A DNA stretch of 11,686 nucleotides from Verrucomicrobiota bacterium (GCA_023457035.1 JAEWNN010000205.1:1-11686); one strand, 5' to 3'; positions 4,334 through 11,167 are shown, numbered from the stretch's first letter. Made by a program: numbers and translations. The notes: a model not told the origin generated them from the letters alone.

Positions 4334-6490
4334 TCACGGGCGGGTGATCTGCAGGCGCAGGAAGAGGCGGGTGCCCGAGGTCAGCGGGACCGAGGCCTCG
4401 CGCGTCTCCACCGAGCCGTTGCTCGAGAGCAGCGCGTCGGCGAACCCCGTCGGCGCCCCGGCGGCTCCGACGGCGTACCACATCTTGAGATCGATCGAAG
4501 CCTGCGGGGTGACGGTCGCGTCGGTGCGGGTGAGATCGCGTTGGTAGCTCAACCGGAGCCGGCCGTCGGCGACCGTGGGGGCCGGCAGTACCGCCGGCGC
4601 GACCGCGCTGAGCCCGAGCCCATAGGCGGCGAGGTTTGGGATGCCGTCGTTGTTGTAGTCCTCGGTCGGGTGGTTGGCGATGGTGCCGGCGGGCAGCGAG
4701 GCGGCGGTCTCCTGCTGCGTCGCCCAAGCGGTGAAGGGCGGGACGGCGGTGGCATTGACCTCCAGATACGGACCGAACGGCCAGGTGCGGCCGGGGGTGA
4801 GCGGTCGCACGGCGAGCAGATAGGTGCCGGCGCTCGCGGGCGTGAAGGCGAACGAGCGGCCGGAGGGGACGGTCGATGTCACGGTGGCACCGAGAGCGAA
4901 GAGGTTCGTGAAGGTGATCTCGTCGATGTACCAGCCGATGCCGGCACTGGTGCCGGAGTAGTAGCTGCCGGTGGCGAAGCGGTAGGCGAAACGCAGCCGG
5001 ACCGACTTGCCGGCATAGGCGGCGAGCGAGACGGAGCGTGCCTGGAAGGATGCTTCGCCGGCGCTGTTGGTGCCGGTTTGGTTGTAGAGCGCGGTCCAGG
5101 TGGTGCCGCCATCCTGCGAAAGTTCGAGGCTGGCGGTCTCGCCGTTGCCCGAGTAGCCGAGCCGGCTGCGGAAGCTGATCGCGGCCGACGAGCCGACGAG
5201 GATCGTGTCGGGGTAGGTCAGGAGCTGGTCGGCGAGAGTCTGGTGCGCGAGGTGGTAGGCGCCGGTGCCGGAGTAGCGCACGTCCGTCGCCAGCGGCGAG
5301 TAGGTCCCGGTGGTCGTTGCGGTGATGCGCGCGAGGGAATCGGCGGCGTCGTTGGCGAAGGCGCTCCTGCTCGCCCGTTGCCACTCGTAGCCGGTCGCGC
5401 CGGGCAGGGCGGTGAACGAATACGTGGTGGCGACTGCCGTCGGCGGCGTGAGGCTGCCGGTCACCACGGGTGCGGCGTAGGCGGCGGCGCAGTCGGCTTT
5501 GGCGTTCTGGTTCAACGTGAGCGAAACGTTGAGCGTGCGGGCGAGCTCCGGCCCGGTGAAGGTGACGGTGCGGGTTGTCGTGGCGGACGGCACCGGCACG
5601 GCGTAGCCGCCGGAGGCGGAGGTCACGGCGTAGTAGTTGGAACCCGACACCTCGACGGTGAGACCGCCGAGACCCTCGCCGGGATCGTAGAAGCTGTCGC
5701 CGTCGATGTCGTAGTAGGCGACGCCGGTGACGAAGTACTGGCTCGAGTTGCCGAAATCCTGCGTGACCAGTTGCGGCCCGACGGTGGTGGCTCCGACGGT
5801 GTTGGTGCCGTTGATCACGCCGATGCCGACCTCGCGGAAGTCGCCATGGATGTTGGCGCGATGGCCGCGCCCCGGCTGCATACCGCCGGTGCCGCCCTCG
5901 CCCCAGTCCACCTGAAACCCCGCGTGGCCCTGCCAAACGTAGTCCGCGAAGCTGTAGACGTTCTCGCCGAGGCTGTACCAAACGTAGCCGGTGGCGGTGA
6001 CGCGTTGGCCGAGTGTGCGGCCGTCGGTGCCGTCGTGTCCTTGGAAGGCGTTGGTGTAGAGATCGGCGGTGTGCCCGCGGGCGGCTTGGGTGAGCAGGGC
6101 GTTGAGCGCGAGGGGCGGGCGCGCCGGCAGGGCGGCGAACTCGGCCTGCATCATCGCGAGGTCGACCGAGAAGTAGGAGTAGGCGCTGAGGACGCTGGGA
6201 TCGGTGGTCGTGGCGAGGCGGACGCCCTCGGCGGTCGGATTGGCCCGGGCCCGGTTGATCAACTCGAGATAGTACTGCTCCTCGTCGGTGGGTTCGCCGA
6301 TCGAATACAGAGTGCCCTGGGCGGCCGGCGCGACGGGCTCGGCGGCCGCGCGCAGCTTCGTTGGGGTGCCGATCAGCACTGGCGGCGGGGTGGGCGCGGC
6401 GATGGGGCGCACCGTGACGAGGGTCGGCTCGGTGGCGGTGGCGAACGGGAGCAGCACCAACGTGGAGACGGCGAGGAGGGAGATTTTCAC
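4334..6490 (-). CDS. secreted multidomain protein with N-terminal CAP (SCP/PR-1) domain
   Basis: The 718-residue product begins at GTG 6490 with a Sec signal peptide (MKISLLAVSTLVLLPFATAT, cut near residue 20), then a Pro/Ala-rich linker. Residues about 68-245 form a CAP-superfamily domain with candidate active-cleft residues His140 (RGHTADL), His152 (GHDG), Glu176 (GENVYS) and His210 (GHRANIH). Residues 254-312 resemble an SdrD-B/carboxypeptidase-regulatory-like beta domain with a Ca-binding-like DIDGDSFYDPGE (261-272). Residues about 430-530 (SQDGGTTWTALYN ... GWYIDEITFTN) look like the jelly-roll module seen in secreted peptidases. Residues 610-718 (DYNNDGIPNLAAYGLG, then the LRLSYQRD and DLKMWYAV strands) match a C-terminal module frequent in verrucomicrobial exported proteins. 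It is probably extracellular or surface-bound; its substrate is unknown. It converges with smpB and lies 86 bases after oppA on the same strand. Confidence 0.85.
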   Translation of the reverse strand: MKISLLAVSTLVLLPFATATEPTLVTVRPIAAPTPPPVLIGTPTKLRAAAEPVAPAAQGTLYSIGEPTDEEQYYLELINRARANPTAEGVRLATTTDPSVLSAYSYFSVDLAMMQAEFAALPARPPLALNALLTQAARGHTADLYTNAFQGHDGTDGRTLGQRVTATGYVWYSLGENVYSFADYVWQGHAGFQVDWGEGGTGGMQPGRGHRANIHGDFREVGIGVINGTNTVGATTVGPQLVTQDFGNSSQYFVTGVAYYDIDGDSFYDPGEGLGGLTVEVSGSNYYAVTSASGGYAVPVPSATTTRTVTFTGPELARTLNVSLTLNQNAKADCAAAYAAPVVTGSLTPPTAVATTYSFTALPGATGYEWQRASRSAFANDAADSLARITATTTGTYSPLATDVRYSGTGAYHLAHQTLADQLLTYPDTILVGSSAAISFRSRLGYSGNGETASLELSQDGGTTWTALYNQTGTNSAGEASFQARSVSLAAYAGKSVRLRFAYRFATGSYYSGTSAGIGWYIDEITFTNLFALGATVTSTVPSGRSFAFTPASAGTYLLAVRPLTPGRTWPFGPYLEVNATAVPPFTAWATQQETAASLPAGTIANHPTEDYNNDGIPNLAAYGLGLSAVAPAVLPAPTVADGRLRLSYQRDLTRTDATVTPQASIDLKMWYAVGAAGAPTGFADALLSSNGSVETREASVPLTSGTRLFLRLQITRP

Positions 6491-6576
6491 GGTGGAGATG
6501 GGGCGGGGAAAGAGGAACGAGAACGGGCGGAGGAGACGAGTGCGGAGGCGGGTGGGGCGGCGGAATCACCGGCGCT

Positions 6577-8211
6577 TTACCGAGCCGGTTGGGTGGCCGC
6601 GAAGGAGAGGTGCTGGTAACGGTGGAAACCGAGCAACGCCGGCTCCCAGCCGCGCACCGCCGGGTCGACGAGGTAGGAGCGCGCGCCGTGGTAGAGCGGG
6701 GCGACGGGGGCGGCGGCGAGCAGGCGCTCCTCGGCCGCGCGGAAGAGCGCGTTGCGGCGGGCTGGATCGGCCTCCGCGGCGGCGGCGCGCAGAAGGCGGT
6801 CGTACTCGGGATCGGCCCAGCCGGTGGCGTTGTTGCCGCCGCCGGCGAGGAAGAGTTCGAGGAAGGCGACCGGATCGGCGTAGTCGGCGATCCACCGGGC
6901 GAGGGAAAGGTCGTAGACGAGCCGGCGCTCGTCGGCGATCCAGACGTTCTTCTCCTTCGGCGCGAGCGTGACGGTGACGCCGAGTTCGCGGCTCCACATC
7001 TGCTGGAGTGCCTCGAGCACCTTCTGGTTCTGGTCGGCGGAGAAGGTGATCGCCTCGACCGCGGGGAAGTTGCGGCCCTCGGGGAAACCGGCCTCGGCGA
7101 GCAGGCGGCGCGCGGCGGCGGGATCGTGGCCGAGCCCGGCGGGCGGTGTATAACCGGGCAGACCTGACGGAGTGAGCGCGAAGCCGGGCGCCTGGCCTCC
7201 GCGGGTGACGGCGCCGACGAGCGCCGGGCGATCGATCGCGAGGGAGAAGGCACGGCGCACGAGGGGATCGGCGAACGGCGGCCGGGTGGTGTTGAACCGG
7301 ATGAAGTTCGCCTCGAGCACGGGTTCGGTGCGGAGGAGCTGTGGCTGCTGGGCGCGGTAGTGGTCGATGCGCGTGGCCGGCAGATCGGCGGTGAGGTGGA
7401 GTTGGCCGGTACGGAAGGCGGCCTCCTGGGCGGCGGCCGCGTCGTAGGGGCGGAAGACGAGGGCGGCGAGCTTCGCGGGCTCGTGGAAGTGCGGGTTGCG
7501 GGTGGTGACGAGGCGGCGGTTGGGCGACCATTCGGTGAGCACGAACGGGCCGTTGCCCACGAGGAACTCCGGGCGGGGCCAGCGGCGCTCGTCGCCGGCG
7601 GCCGCGGCGCGGGCAAGCGCCTGGCGCGGGACCGGGAAGGCCACGGGCAGACTGAGGATCGCGGGCAGCAGCGGGGTGGGCCGCGCGAGTGTGAGTTCGA
7701 GTGTCGTGGAATCGAGGGCACGCAGGCCGAGTGCGGCGGGATCGGCGGTGCGGCCGGCATTGAAATCCTCGGCGCCGCGGATCGGGTAGAGCACGTAGGC
7801 GTACTCGGAGGCCAAGGTCGGCGAGAGGGCGCGGCGCAGCGACCAGACAAAATCCTCGGCGGTGAGCGGGGCGCCGTCGGACCAGCGGAGGCCCGGGCGA
7901 AGGTGAAAGGTCCAGACGAGGTCGTCGTCCGAGGTTTCCCAGCGTTCGGCGGCGGCGGGCACGGGCCGCGAGGTGCGTTCGTCGAGCGCGGTGAGCCCCT
8001 CGAAGAGCGCCAGCGAGACGCTCATCTGGTCCATATTGATCTGGCGCTGCGGGTCGAGTTCGCCGGGCTCGGAGTTGAGCGCGAGGTGGAGCGTGCCGGT
8101 GCGCCGGCCGGCTTCGGCGATGGTCTCGCGTTTGGCGCAGCCCAGCGGCAGCAGGGCGAAGCCGAGGAGGGCGGCGAGCGCGAGGAGCGGGAGGGGGCGG
8201 AGCGGCGACAT
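6577..8211 (-). CDS. oligopeptide ABC transporter substrate-binding lipoprotein (OppA/SBP_bac_5 family)
   Basis: The 544-residue product starts at ATG 8211. It has a lipoprotein signal with lipobox LPLGC (Cys25), so it should be anchored in the periplasm. The mature part is a complete cluster C peptide-binding protein. SEPGELDPQRQINMDQMSVS (about 47-66) and LVWTFHLRPGLRWSDGAPLT (about 98-117) are the family signature, followed by EDFVWSLRRALSP, GNGPFVLTEW, VRRAFSLAIDR and WIADYADPVAFLELFL. Such proteins deliver oligopeptides to an OppBC permease driven by OppD and OppF. ATPase genes of that type lie at 9488-11686 on the same strand but separated from it, so partnership is likely though unproved. 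A longer start at 8274 would place residues before the signal peptide and is less likely. Confidence 0.92.
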   Translation of the reverse strand: MSPLRPLPLLALAALLGFALLPLGCAKRETIAEAGRRTGTLHLALNSEPGELDPQRQINMDQMSVSLALFEGLTALDERTSRPVPAAAERWETSDDDLVWTFHLRPGLRWSDGAPLTAEDFVWSLRRALSPTLASEYAYVLYPIRGAEDFNAGRTADPAALGLRALDSTTLELTLARPTPLLPAILSLPVAFPVPRQALARAAAAGDERRWPRPEFLVGNGPFVLTEWSPNRRLVTTRNPHFHEPAKLAALVFRPYDAAAAQEAAFRTGQLHLTADLPATRIDHYRAQQPQLLRTEPVLEANFIRFNTTRPPFADPLVRRAFSLAIDRPALVGAVTRGGQAPGFALTPSGLPGYTPPAGLGHDPAAARRLLAEAGFPEGRNFPAVEAITFSADQNQKVLEALQQMWSRELGVTVTLAPKEKNVWIADERRLVYDLSLARWIADYADPVAFLELFLAGGGNNATGWADPEYDRLLRAAAAEADPARRNALFRAAEERLLAAAPVAPLYHGARSYLVDPAVRGWEPALLGFHRYQHLSFAATQPAR

Positions 8212-8340
8212 CGGTGGCCGGACGATGTGAAGACGGGGCGCCACCGCAACTGCGGGCGCCGCGGCGCGAGGCATCGATCCGCGGCGAGCCGCGCGCGGCG
8301 GAGTGTGCCCCCTTGGGGAGTCCCCTTAGCGGCGGCGACA

Positions 8341-8367
8341 GAAAAGCCCGGTCGGGACCACCGGGCT
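8341..8367 (-). terminator. Rho-independent terminator after response-regulator gene
   Basis: On the minus strand, AGCCCGGT (8367-8360) and ACCGGGCT (8352-8345) form a perfect 8-bp stem with a 7-base loop, and the following bases give TTTTC. It lies about 43 bases after the regulator stop and before the oppA leader, so oppA is probably transcribed separately. The rest of 8212-8409 shows no gene. Confidence 0.78.
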
Positions 8368-8409
8368 CAAGGTGCGACTACAGCGCGTGGGCCCGGGACG
8401 GCGCCCGGG

Positions 8410-8805
8410 TTAGGACGGTTCCTTGATCTTGGGCGGATTGGCGTCCGGCCAGTGCTGGATCAGGAGGTCGGCGAGGCGGCGCCAGCCGAAGGGTTTGTTG
8501 AGCACGGTCTTCAACGAGGGCAGGCGCTTCATCTCCTCCTCGCCGAACTTCAGGCTGTGGCCGGTGATCAGGATGGCGGGCACGGTGGGCTGCGCCTGCT
8601 GCAAATTGCGGATCAGTTCGAGGCCGTTCATCACCGGCATGTAGTAATCGGTGACGAGCACCCCGACTTCGCCCGCCTGGATGGCCTTCAGCGCATCGGC
8701 CGGACGATTGTAGGACTCCACCGGGCAGGTCATGTTGTCGTTGAGGATCTGCGCGAGCAGCTCGGTGAACGACTTCTCATCGTCGACGATGAGGACCTTC
8801 TTCAT
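8410..8805 (-). CDS. stand-alone receiver-domain response regulator (CheY-like)
   Basis: The 131-residue product is a single receiver domain with no output domain. It opens MKKVLIVDDEKSF, so Asp8 and Asp9 form the acidic pocket. Asp53 in VLVTDYYMPVMNGLELI is the expected phospho-acceptor, Thr81 in ILITGH the switch residue, and Lys104 in VLNKPFG the conserved lysine. The tail (WPDANPPKIKEPS) is short and polar. A GTG at 8832 would add nine residues (VSSTESPPK), and no ribosome-binding site favours either start. No histidine kinase is nearby, so its input and target are unknown. It is divergent from trmL and followed by its own terminator. Confidence 0.93.
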   Translation of the reverse strand: MKKVLIVDDEKSFTELLAQILNDNMTCPVESYNRPADALKAIQAGEVGVLVTDYYMPVMNGLELIRNLQQAQPTVPAILITGHSLKFGEEEMKRLPSLKTVLNKPFGWRRLADLLIQHWPDANPPKIKEPS

Positions 8806-8851
8806 CTTGGGCGGGGATTCGGTGGAACTCACGAGTGGGGGAAGTCCGTCT

Positions 8852-8880
8852 TTGCTACTCGCGGGGCGGGGGGGCATACA
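8852..8880 (+). promoter_or_regulatory. possible sigma-70-type promoter of trmL
   Basis: TTGCTA (8852-8857) and CATACA (8875-8880) are 17 bases apart, separated by a G-run. They match the -35 and -10 consensus at four and three of six positions. The site lies 46 bases before the trmL start in the 120-base divergent gap. The match is weak. Confidence 0.25.
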
Positions 8881-8925
8881 ACCCAATTTCCGGGCGGCCT
8901 CGCGAACGCTTCCGGCTTTTGACAC

Positions 8926-9396
8926 ATGATTCACATCGTCCTTTTTCAGCCCGAAATCCCGCAGAACACCGGCAACGTCGGCCGGATGTGCGCGATCACG
9001 CGTTGTCGGCTGCACCTGATCCATCCGCTGGGGTTCACGATCACCGACCGGCATCTGCGCCGCGCGGGCATGGATTACTGGTATTCGCTGGATGTGCACC
9101 ACCACCGCAACTGGGAGGAGTTCAAGGCCAGCCCGCTGCGCCCCCAGCGGCTCTGGTTGCTCACGACGAAGGGCGCCAGGTCGTTCTGGGCGGCGCGCTA
9201 TGCCGACGGGGACGGGCTGGTCTTCGGCAACGAGGGCTCGGGCGCGCCGGACTGGTTGCACGACGAGATTGGCCCGGACCAACGGATCACGATCCCGCAC
9301 GCCAACACCGAGCTGCGTTCGCTCAACCTTTCGACGGCGGCCGGCATCGCGACCTTCGAGGCGCTGCGGCAGATCGGGTATCCGGGCGGCAAGTAG
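8926..9396 (+). CDS. trmL: tRNA (cytidine(34)-2'-O)-methyltransferase TrmL
   Basis: The 156-residue product is a minimal SPOUT methyltransferase, with length and motifs of E. coli TrmL. It has VLFQPEIPQNTGNVGRMCA (5-23) at the N-terminus, LHLIHPLGF (29-37) and RRAGMDYW (45-52). Motif 2 is LVFGNEGSGAP (98-108), and the knot motif 3 is RITIPH ... LRSLNLSTAAGIATFEALRQ (120-149). The enzyme uses S-adenosylmethionine to 2'-O-methylate position 34 of tRNA-Leu(CAA) and tRNA-Leu(UAA) in E. coli. The start is ATG 8926 without an obvious Shine-Dalgarno site. Its TAG stop (9394-9396) lies in an AAGTAGGG that is repeated 14 bases later at the head of a REP-like hairpin. It converges with oppF. Confidence 0.95.
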   Translation: MIHIVLFQPEIPQNTGNVGRMCAITRCRLHLIHPLGFTITDRHLRRAGMDYWYSLDVHHHRNWEEFKASPLRPQRLWLLTTKGARSFWAARYADGDGLVFGNEGSGAPDWLHDEIGPDQRITIPHANTELRSLNLSTAAGIATFEALRQIGYPGGK

Positions 9397-9406
9397 GGTC
9401 GACCAA

Positions 9407-9429
9407 GTAGGGCCGGTCTCCGACCGGCC
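9407..9429 (+). repeat. GTAG-headed REP-like hairpin, forward copy
   Basis: GTAG (9407-9410) precedes arm GGCCGGTC (9411-9418), loop TCC and arm GACCGGCC (9422-9429). A GTAG at the foot of a hairpin is the hallmark of REP elements mobilised by RAYT (TnpA-REP) proteins. It pairs head-to-head with the inverted copy at 9469-9491. Confidence 0.8.
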
Positions 9430-9439
9430 GTGGGGTTTT

Positions 9440-9457
9440 GAGCCGGCGTGCCGGCTC
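9440..9457. repeat. central palindrome between the two inverted REP copies
   Basis: GAGCCGGC (9440-9447) and GCCGGCTC (9450-9457) form a perfect 8-bp palindrome around GT. It follows a TTTT run (9436-9439) in the middle of the 85-base REP pair. It may be part of the mobile unit or a transcript-end hairpin for the convergent genes. Confidence 0.6.
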
Positions 9458-9468
9458 GAGCCTGCCGG

Positions 9469-9491
9469 GTCCAGTCGGAGACTGGACCTAC
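9469..9491 (-). repeat. GTAG-headed REP-like hairpin, inverted copy
   Basis: On the minus strand GTAG (9491-9488) is followed by arm GTCCAGTC, loop TCC and arm GACTGGAC. It has the same length, header and loop as the forward copy at 9407 but differs at two stem positions, both compensated in the opposite arm. The TAG of this GTAG is the oppF stop codon. Confidence 0.8.
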
Positions 9492-10483
9492 GTGTCAAAT
9501 TCAGCCAGCCGCACGCAGGCGACTTCGCGGCCGTCGGGCTGGGCGGCGAGCGGCGGGACGGCGGTGCGGCAAATCTCGGTGGCGAACGGGCAACGCGGGT
9601 GAAACGCGCACCCGGTGGGCGGATTCAGCGGCGAGGGCGGATCGCCGGGGAGCACGATGCGTTGGCGGGCCTTCTCGCGATCCGGGTCGGGCACGTGGAT
9701 CGCGCTGACGAGGGCGCGGGTGTACGGGTGCGCCGGGTGCTCGATCACCGCGGCGGCGGGGCCGTGCTCGACGATCTTGCCGAGGTACATCACGGCGACG
9801 CGGTCGGAGAGGTGCTTCACGACCGAGAGGTCGTGCGAGATGAAGATCAGGCTCAGCCCGAGGTCGCGGACGAGTTGCGCGAGGAGGTTGAGGATCTGCG
9901 CCTGGATCGAGACATCGAGGGCCGACACGGGTTCGTCGGCCACGATCACGCGCGGCTCGAGGGCGAGGGCGCGGGCGATGGCGATGCGCTGGCGTTGGCC
10001 GCCGGAGAACTCATGCGGGTACTTCTTCGCGAACCGCGGGGCGAGGCCGACGCGTTCCATCAGCGCCGTCACGCGGGCGGGCACCTCGGCGCGCGGCACG
10101 ATCTTGTGGACACGCAGCGGCTCCGCGAGGGCGTCGAACACGCTCATGCGCGGGTTGAGCGAGGCGTACGGGTCCTGGAAGACCATCTGCAACCCGAGGC
10201 GCGCGCGGCGCAGCGCGGCGGCGTCGAGCTCGGCGAGGTTCTGACCCTCGAACACGACCGTGCCGGCGGTGGGCGGCACGAGCTGGAGGATGGTGCGCGC
10301 GAGGGTGGACTTGCCGCAGCCCGACTCGCCGACGAGTCCGAGCACTTCGCCGCGGCGCAGCTCGAGGTCGACGCCGTCGACGGCCTTCACCGTGCCGACC
10401 TGCCGCCGGAACACGAACCCGCGCTGCACCGGAAAGTGCGTCTGCACGCCGCGCAGCGAGAGGAGGGGGGCGGAGGAGGGCAT
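9488..10483 (-). CDS. oppF: oligopeptide ABC transporter ATP-binding protein OppF/DppF type
   Basis: The 331-residue product is a complete ABC ATPase of the peptide/nickel importer group. It has Walker A GESGCGKST (52-60), Q-loop Gln103 in QMVFQDPYASLNPR, signature SGGQRQ (160-165), Walker B VIVADEP (179-185) and H-loop His217 in ISHDLS. The C-terminal oligopeptide-transporter extension HPYTRAL ... GCAFHPRCPF has four Cys (292, 298, 305, 323) in the arrangement typical of OppD/OppF proteins. VFQDPYASLNP and the HFPV start favour OppF over OppD. It powers import of peptides with OppD. The oppD gene lies upstream on the same strand but about 710 bases away instead of adjacent. The stop codon is inside a REP-like repeat. 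The leader (10484-10520) is low-complexity and lacks a clear ribosome-binding site. Confidence 0.92.
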   Translation of the reverse strand: MPSSAPLLSLRGVQTHFPVQRGFVFRRQVGTVKAVDGVDLELRRGEVLGLVGESGCGKSTLARTILQLVPPTAGTVVFEGQNLAELDAAALRRARLGLQMVFQDPYASLNPRMSVFDALAEPLRVHKIVPRAEVPARVTALMERVGLAPRFAKKYPHEFSGGQRQRIAIARALALEPRVIVADEPVSALDVSIQAQILNLLAQLVRDLGLSLIFISHDLSVVKHLSDRVAVMYLGKIVEHGPAAAVIEHPAHPYTRALVSAIHVPDPDREKARQRIVLPGDPPSPLNPPTGCAFHPRCPFATEICRTAVPPLAAQPDGREVACVRLAEFDT

Positions 10484-10731
10484 GGAGGCAGGAGACAGGA
10501 GCTAGAATCTAGAAGCTAGGAGTTAGGAGTCGGAAGGCGGAATACGGAAGGCGACAGAAGGTAACGAAGAGAACGAAGGTCGGAAGAAGTTGGCCACAGA
10601 TGAACACCGATGATCACAGATGACGGAGGATCGGATCGGTGGAGATCTGTGTGGATCGGTGGCGAATTGGCTCGGGGGAGAAACGGGAGAGTTGGAACCG
10701 CAGGTGGACGCTAATCGGAGGAGGTGTCGGT
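10484..10731. other. repeat-rich non-coding spacer upstream of oppF
   Basis: These 248 bases contain no convincing gene. 10490-10590 is purine-rich, low-complexity DNA with many AGGAG, CTAG and GGAAGG steps. 10594-10662 holds the CACAGAT repeat listed separately. 10663-10731 shows nothing I recognise. Translations of this tract in the minus direction (ICDHRCSSVANFF..., SVAFRIPPSDS) are of a type often mis-annotated as protein in Verrucomicrobia and Planctomycetes. Confidence 0.65.
10594..10662. repeat. degenerate CACAGATGAACAC-type intergenic repeat with inverted half
   Basis: CCACAGATGAACACCGATGA, then TCACAGATGA, is followed by an inverted, imperfect version (ATCTGTGTGGATCGGTGG at 10645-10662). 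The GATCGGTGG unit occurs twice (10634-10642 and 10654-10662). I recognise this motif from intergenic regions of verrucomicrobial and related genomes; its function is unknown. Confidence 0.65.
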
Positions 10732-10754
10732 GTAGGAGCCTGCTTGCAGGCGAT
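10732..10754 (+). repeat. single GTAG-headed REP-like hairpin
   Basis: GTAG (10732-10735) precedes GCCTGC (10738-10743), loop TT and GCAGGC (10746-10751), then GAT. The layout GTAGGAGC...GCGAT is the same as the well-known Pseudomonas REP consensus, with different stem bases. No inverted partner is visible within about 100 bases. Its end touches the stop codon of the small membrane ORF (10755-10757). Confidence 0.72.
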
Positions 10755-11021
10755 CTAGGTTCGAAGGGCGAAGTACCACACAACGGCGGCAACGATGGTG
10801 AGGAATCCGGCGAAGAGCAGTGCATCGAACCAAACGTTTCCAGTGACTGGCTTCGTGTGGCCGGCAATCGCATTATTCCAGCCCAGTCCTCTCCTTCCTC
10901 GCCGTAGGATCTGGCTTGCTAGAACAACGATGCAGCAGGTGGCGACAACGCTCCAAGCAATCCCTCTCCATGGCGAGGAGGGGACTGTCGCGAGAATAGC
11001 GCATGAAATGCCGCTGAACAT
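10755..11021 (-). CDS. small putative two-helix membrane protein
   Basis: The 88-residue frame begins MFSGISCAILATVPSSPW. It has two hydrophobic segments, about residues 19-38 (RGIAWSVVATCCIVVLASQI) and 64-85 (WFDALLFAGFLTIVAAVVWYF), separated by a basic loop (RRGRRGLGWNN). I do not recognise the family. The segment layout, a normal start and the lower GC than its neighbours (68 of 120 bases, about 57%, at 10801-10920 by hand count) argue that it is a real, perhaps imported, gene. The frame stays open upstream of the ATG, so the start is uncertain, and no Shine-Dalgarno site is seen. It sits between oppD and oppF, where no gene is expected, and is bounded by REP-like repeats on both sides. 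Confidence 0.45.
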   Translation of the reverse strand: MFSGISCAILATVPSSPWRGIAWSVVATCCIVVLASQILRRGRRGLGWNNAIAGHTKPVTGNVWFDALLFAGFLTIVAAVVWYFALRT

Positions 11022-11074
11022 ATGGGCTATACGTTGGCTGCTCAGAACCTCCCGGCCTGACTGACGGAGGGCTT

Positions 11075-11098
11075 GTAGGTGGTCCCTTCAGGGCGACC
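11075..11098 (+). repeat. GTAG-headed REP-like hairpin with CTTCAG loop, forward copy
   Basis: GTAG (11075-11078) precedes an imperfect hairpin. GGTCCCT (11081-11087) pairs with AGGG and GACC (11090-11098), with a small bulge, around the CTTCAG tip. It pairs with the inverted copy at 11145-11167. Confidence 0.6.
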
Positions 11099-11144
11099 CG
11101 CTGGGTGCGATGCGCGAGTTGGATGTGAGCACGGAGCCGAGCGG

Positions 11145-11167
11145 TGCGGGCTGAAGCGCCGCACTAC
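11145..11167 (-). repeat. GTAG-headed REP-like hairpin with CTTCAG loop, inverted copy
   Basis: On the minus strand GTAG (11167-11164) is followed by TGCGG, an unpaired C, then GCT-TC-AGC and CCGCA. It has the same CTTCAG tip as the forward copy at 11075, in the opposite orientation, giving a 93-base inverted pair. It lies 26 bases after the oppD stop. The rest of 11022-11193 shows nothing else I can name. Confidence 0.55.

Noticed and set aside
4277..6619. 780-codon plus-strand reading frame
   Set aside because: It is antisense to the CAP-domain gene, with Gly/Arg/Glu-rich low-complexity translation and no motif. The minus frame has a signal peptide and domains.
4203..7850. Very long minus-strand reading frame of about 1215 codons
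   Set aside because: It overlaps the CAP-domain and OppA genes in another frame and is extremely rich in Arg, Pro and Ser. It is a high-GC shadow frame.
7360..8922. 520-codon plus-strand reading frame
   Set aside because: It is antisense to oppA and the response regulator, both of which have clear family motifs.
8919..8924. Perfect TTGACA just before trmL
   Set aside because: It lies two bases before the start codon, so a promoter there would begin transcription inside the gene. No start for a shorter TrmL fits, since the N-terminal motif would be lost.
9393..9491. Possible CRISPR-like repeat cluster
   Set aside because: There are only two related hairpins, in opposite orientation, with no regular spacers and no cas genes.
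10523..10873. 116-codon minus-strand reading frame
   Set aside because: It covers the CACAGAT repeat and a REP hairpin. Its translation is a known type of mis-annotated repeat and overlaps the more plausible 88-residue membrane ORF.
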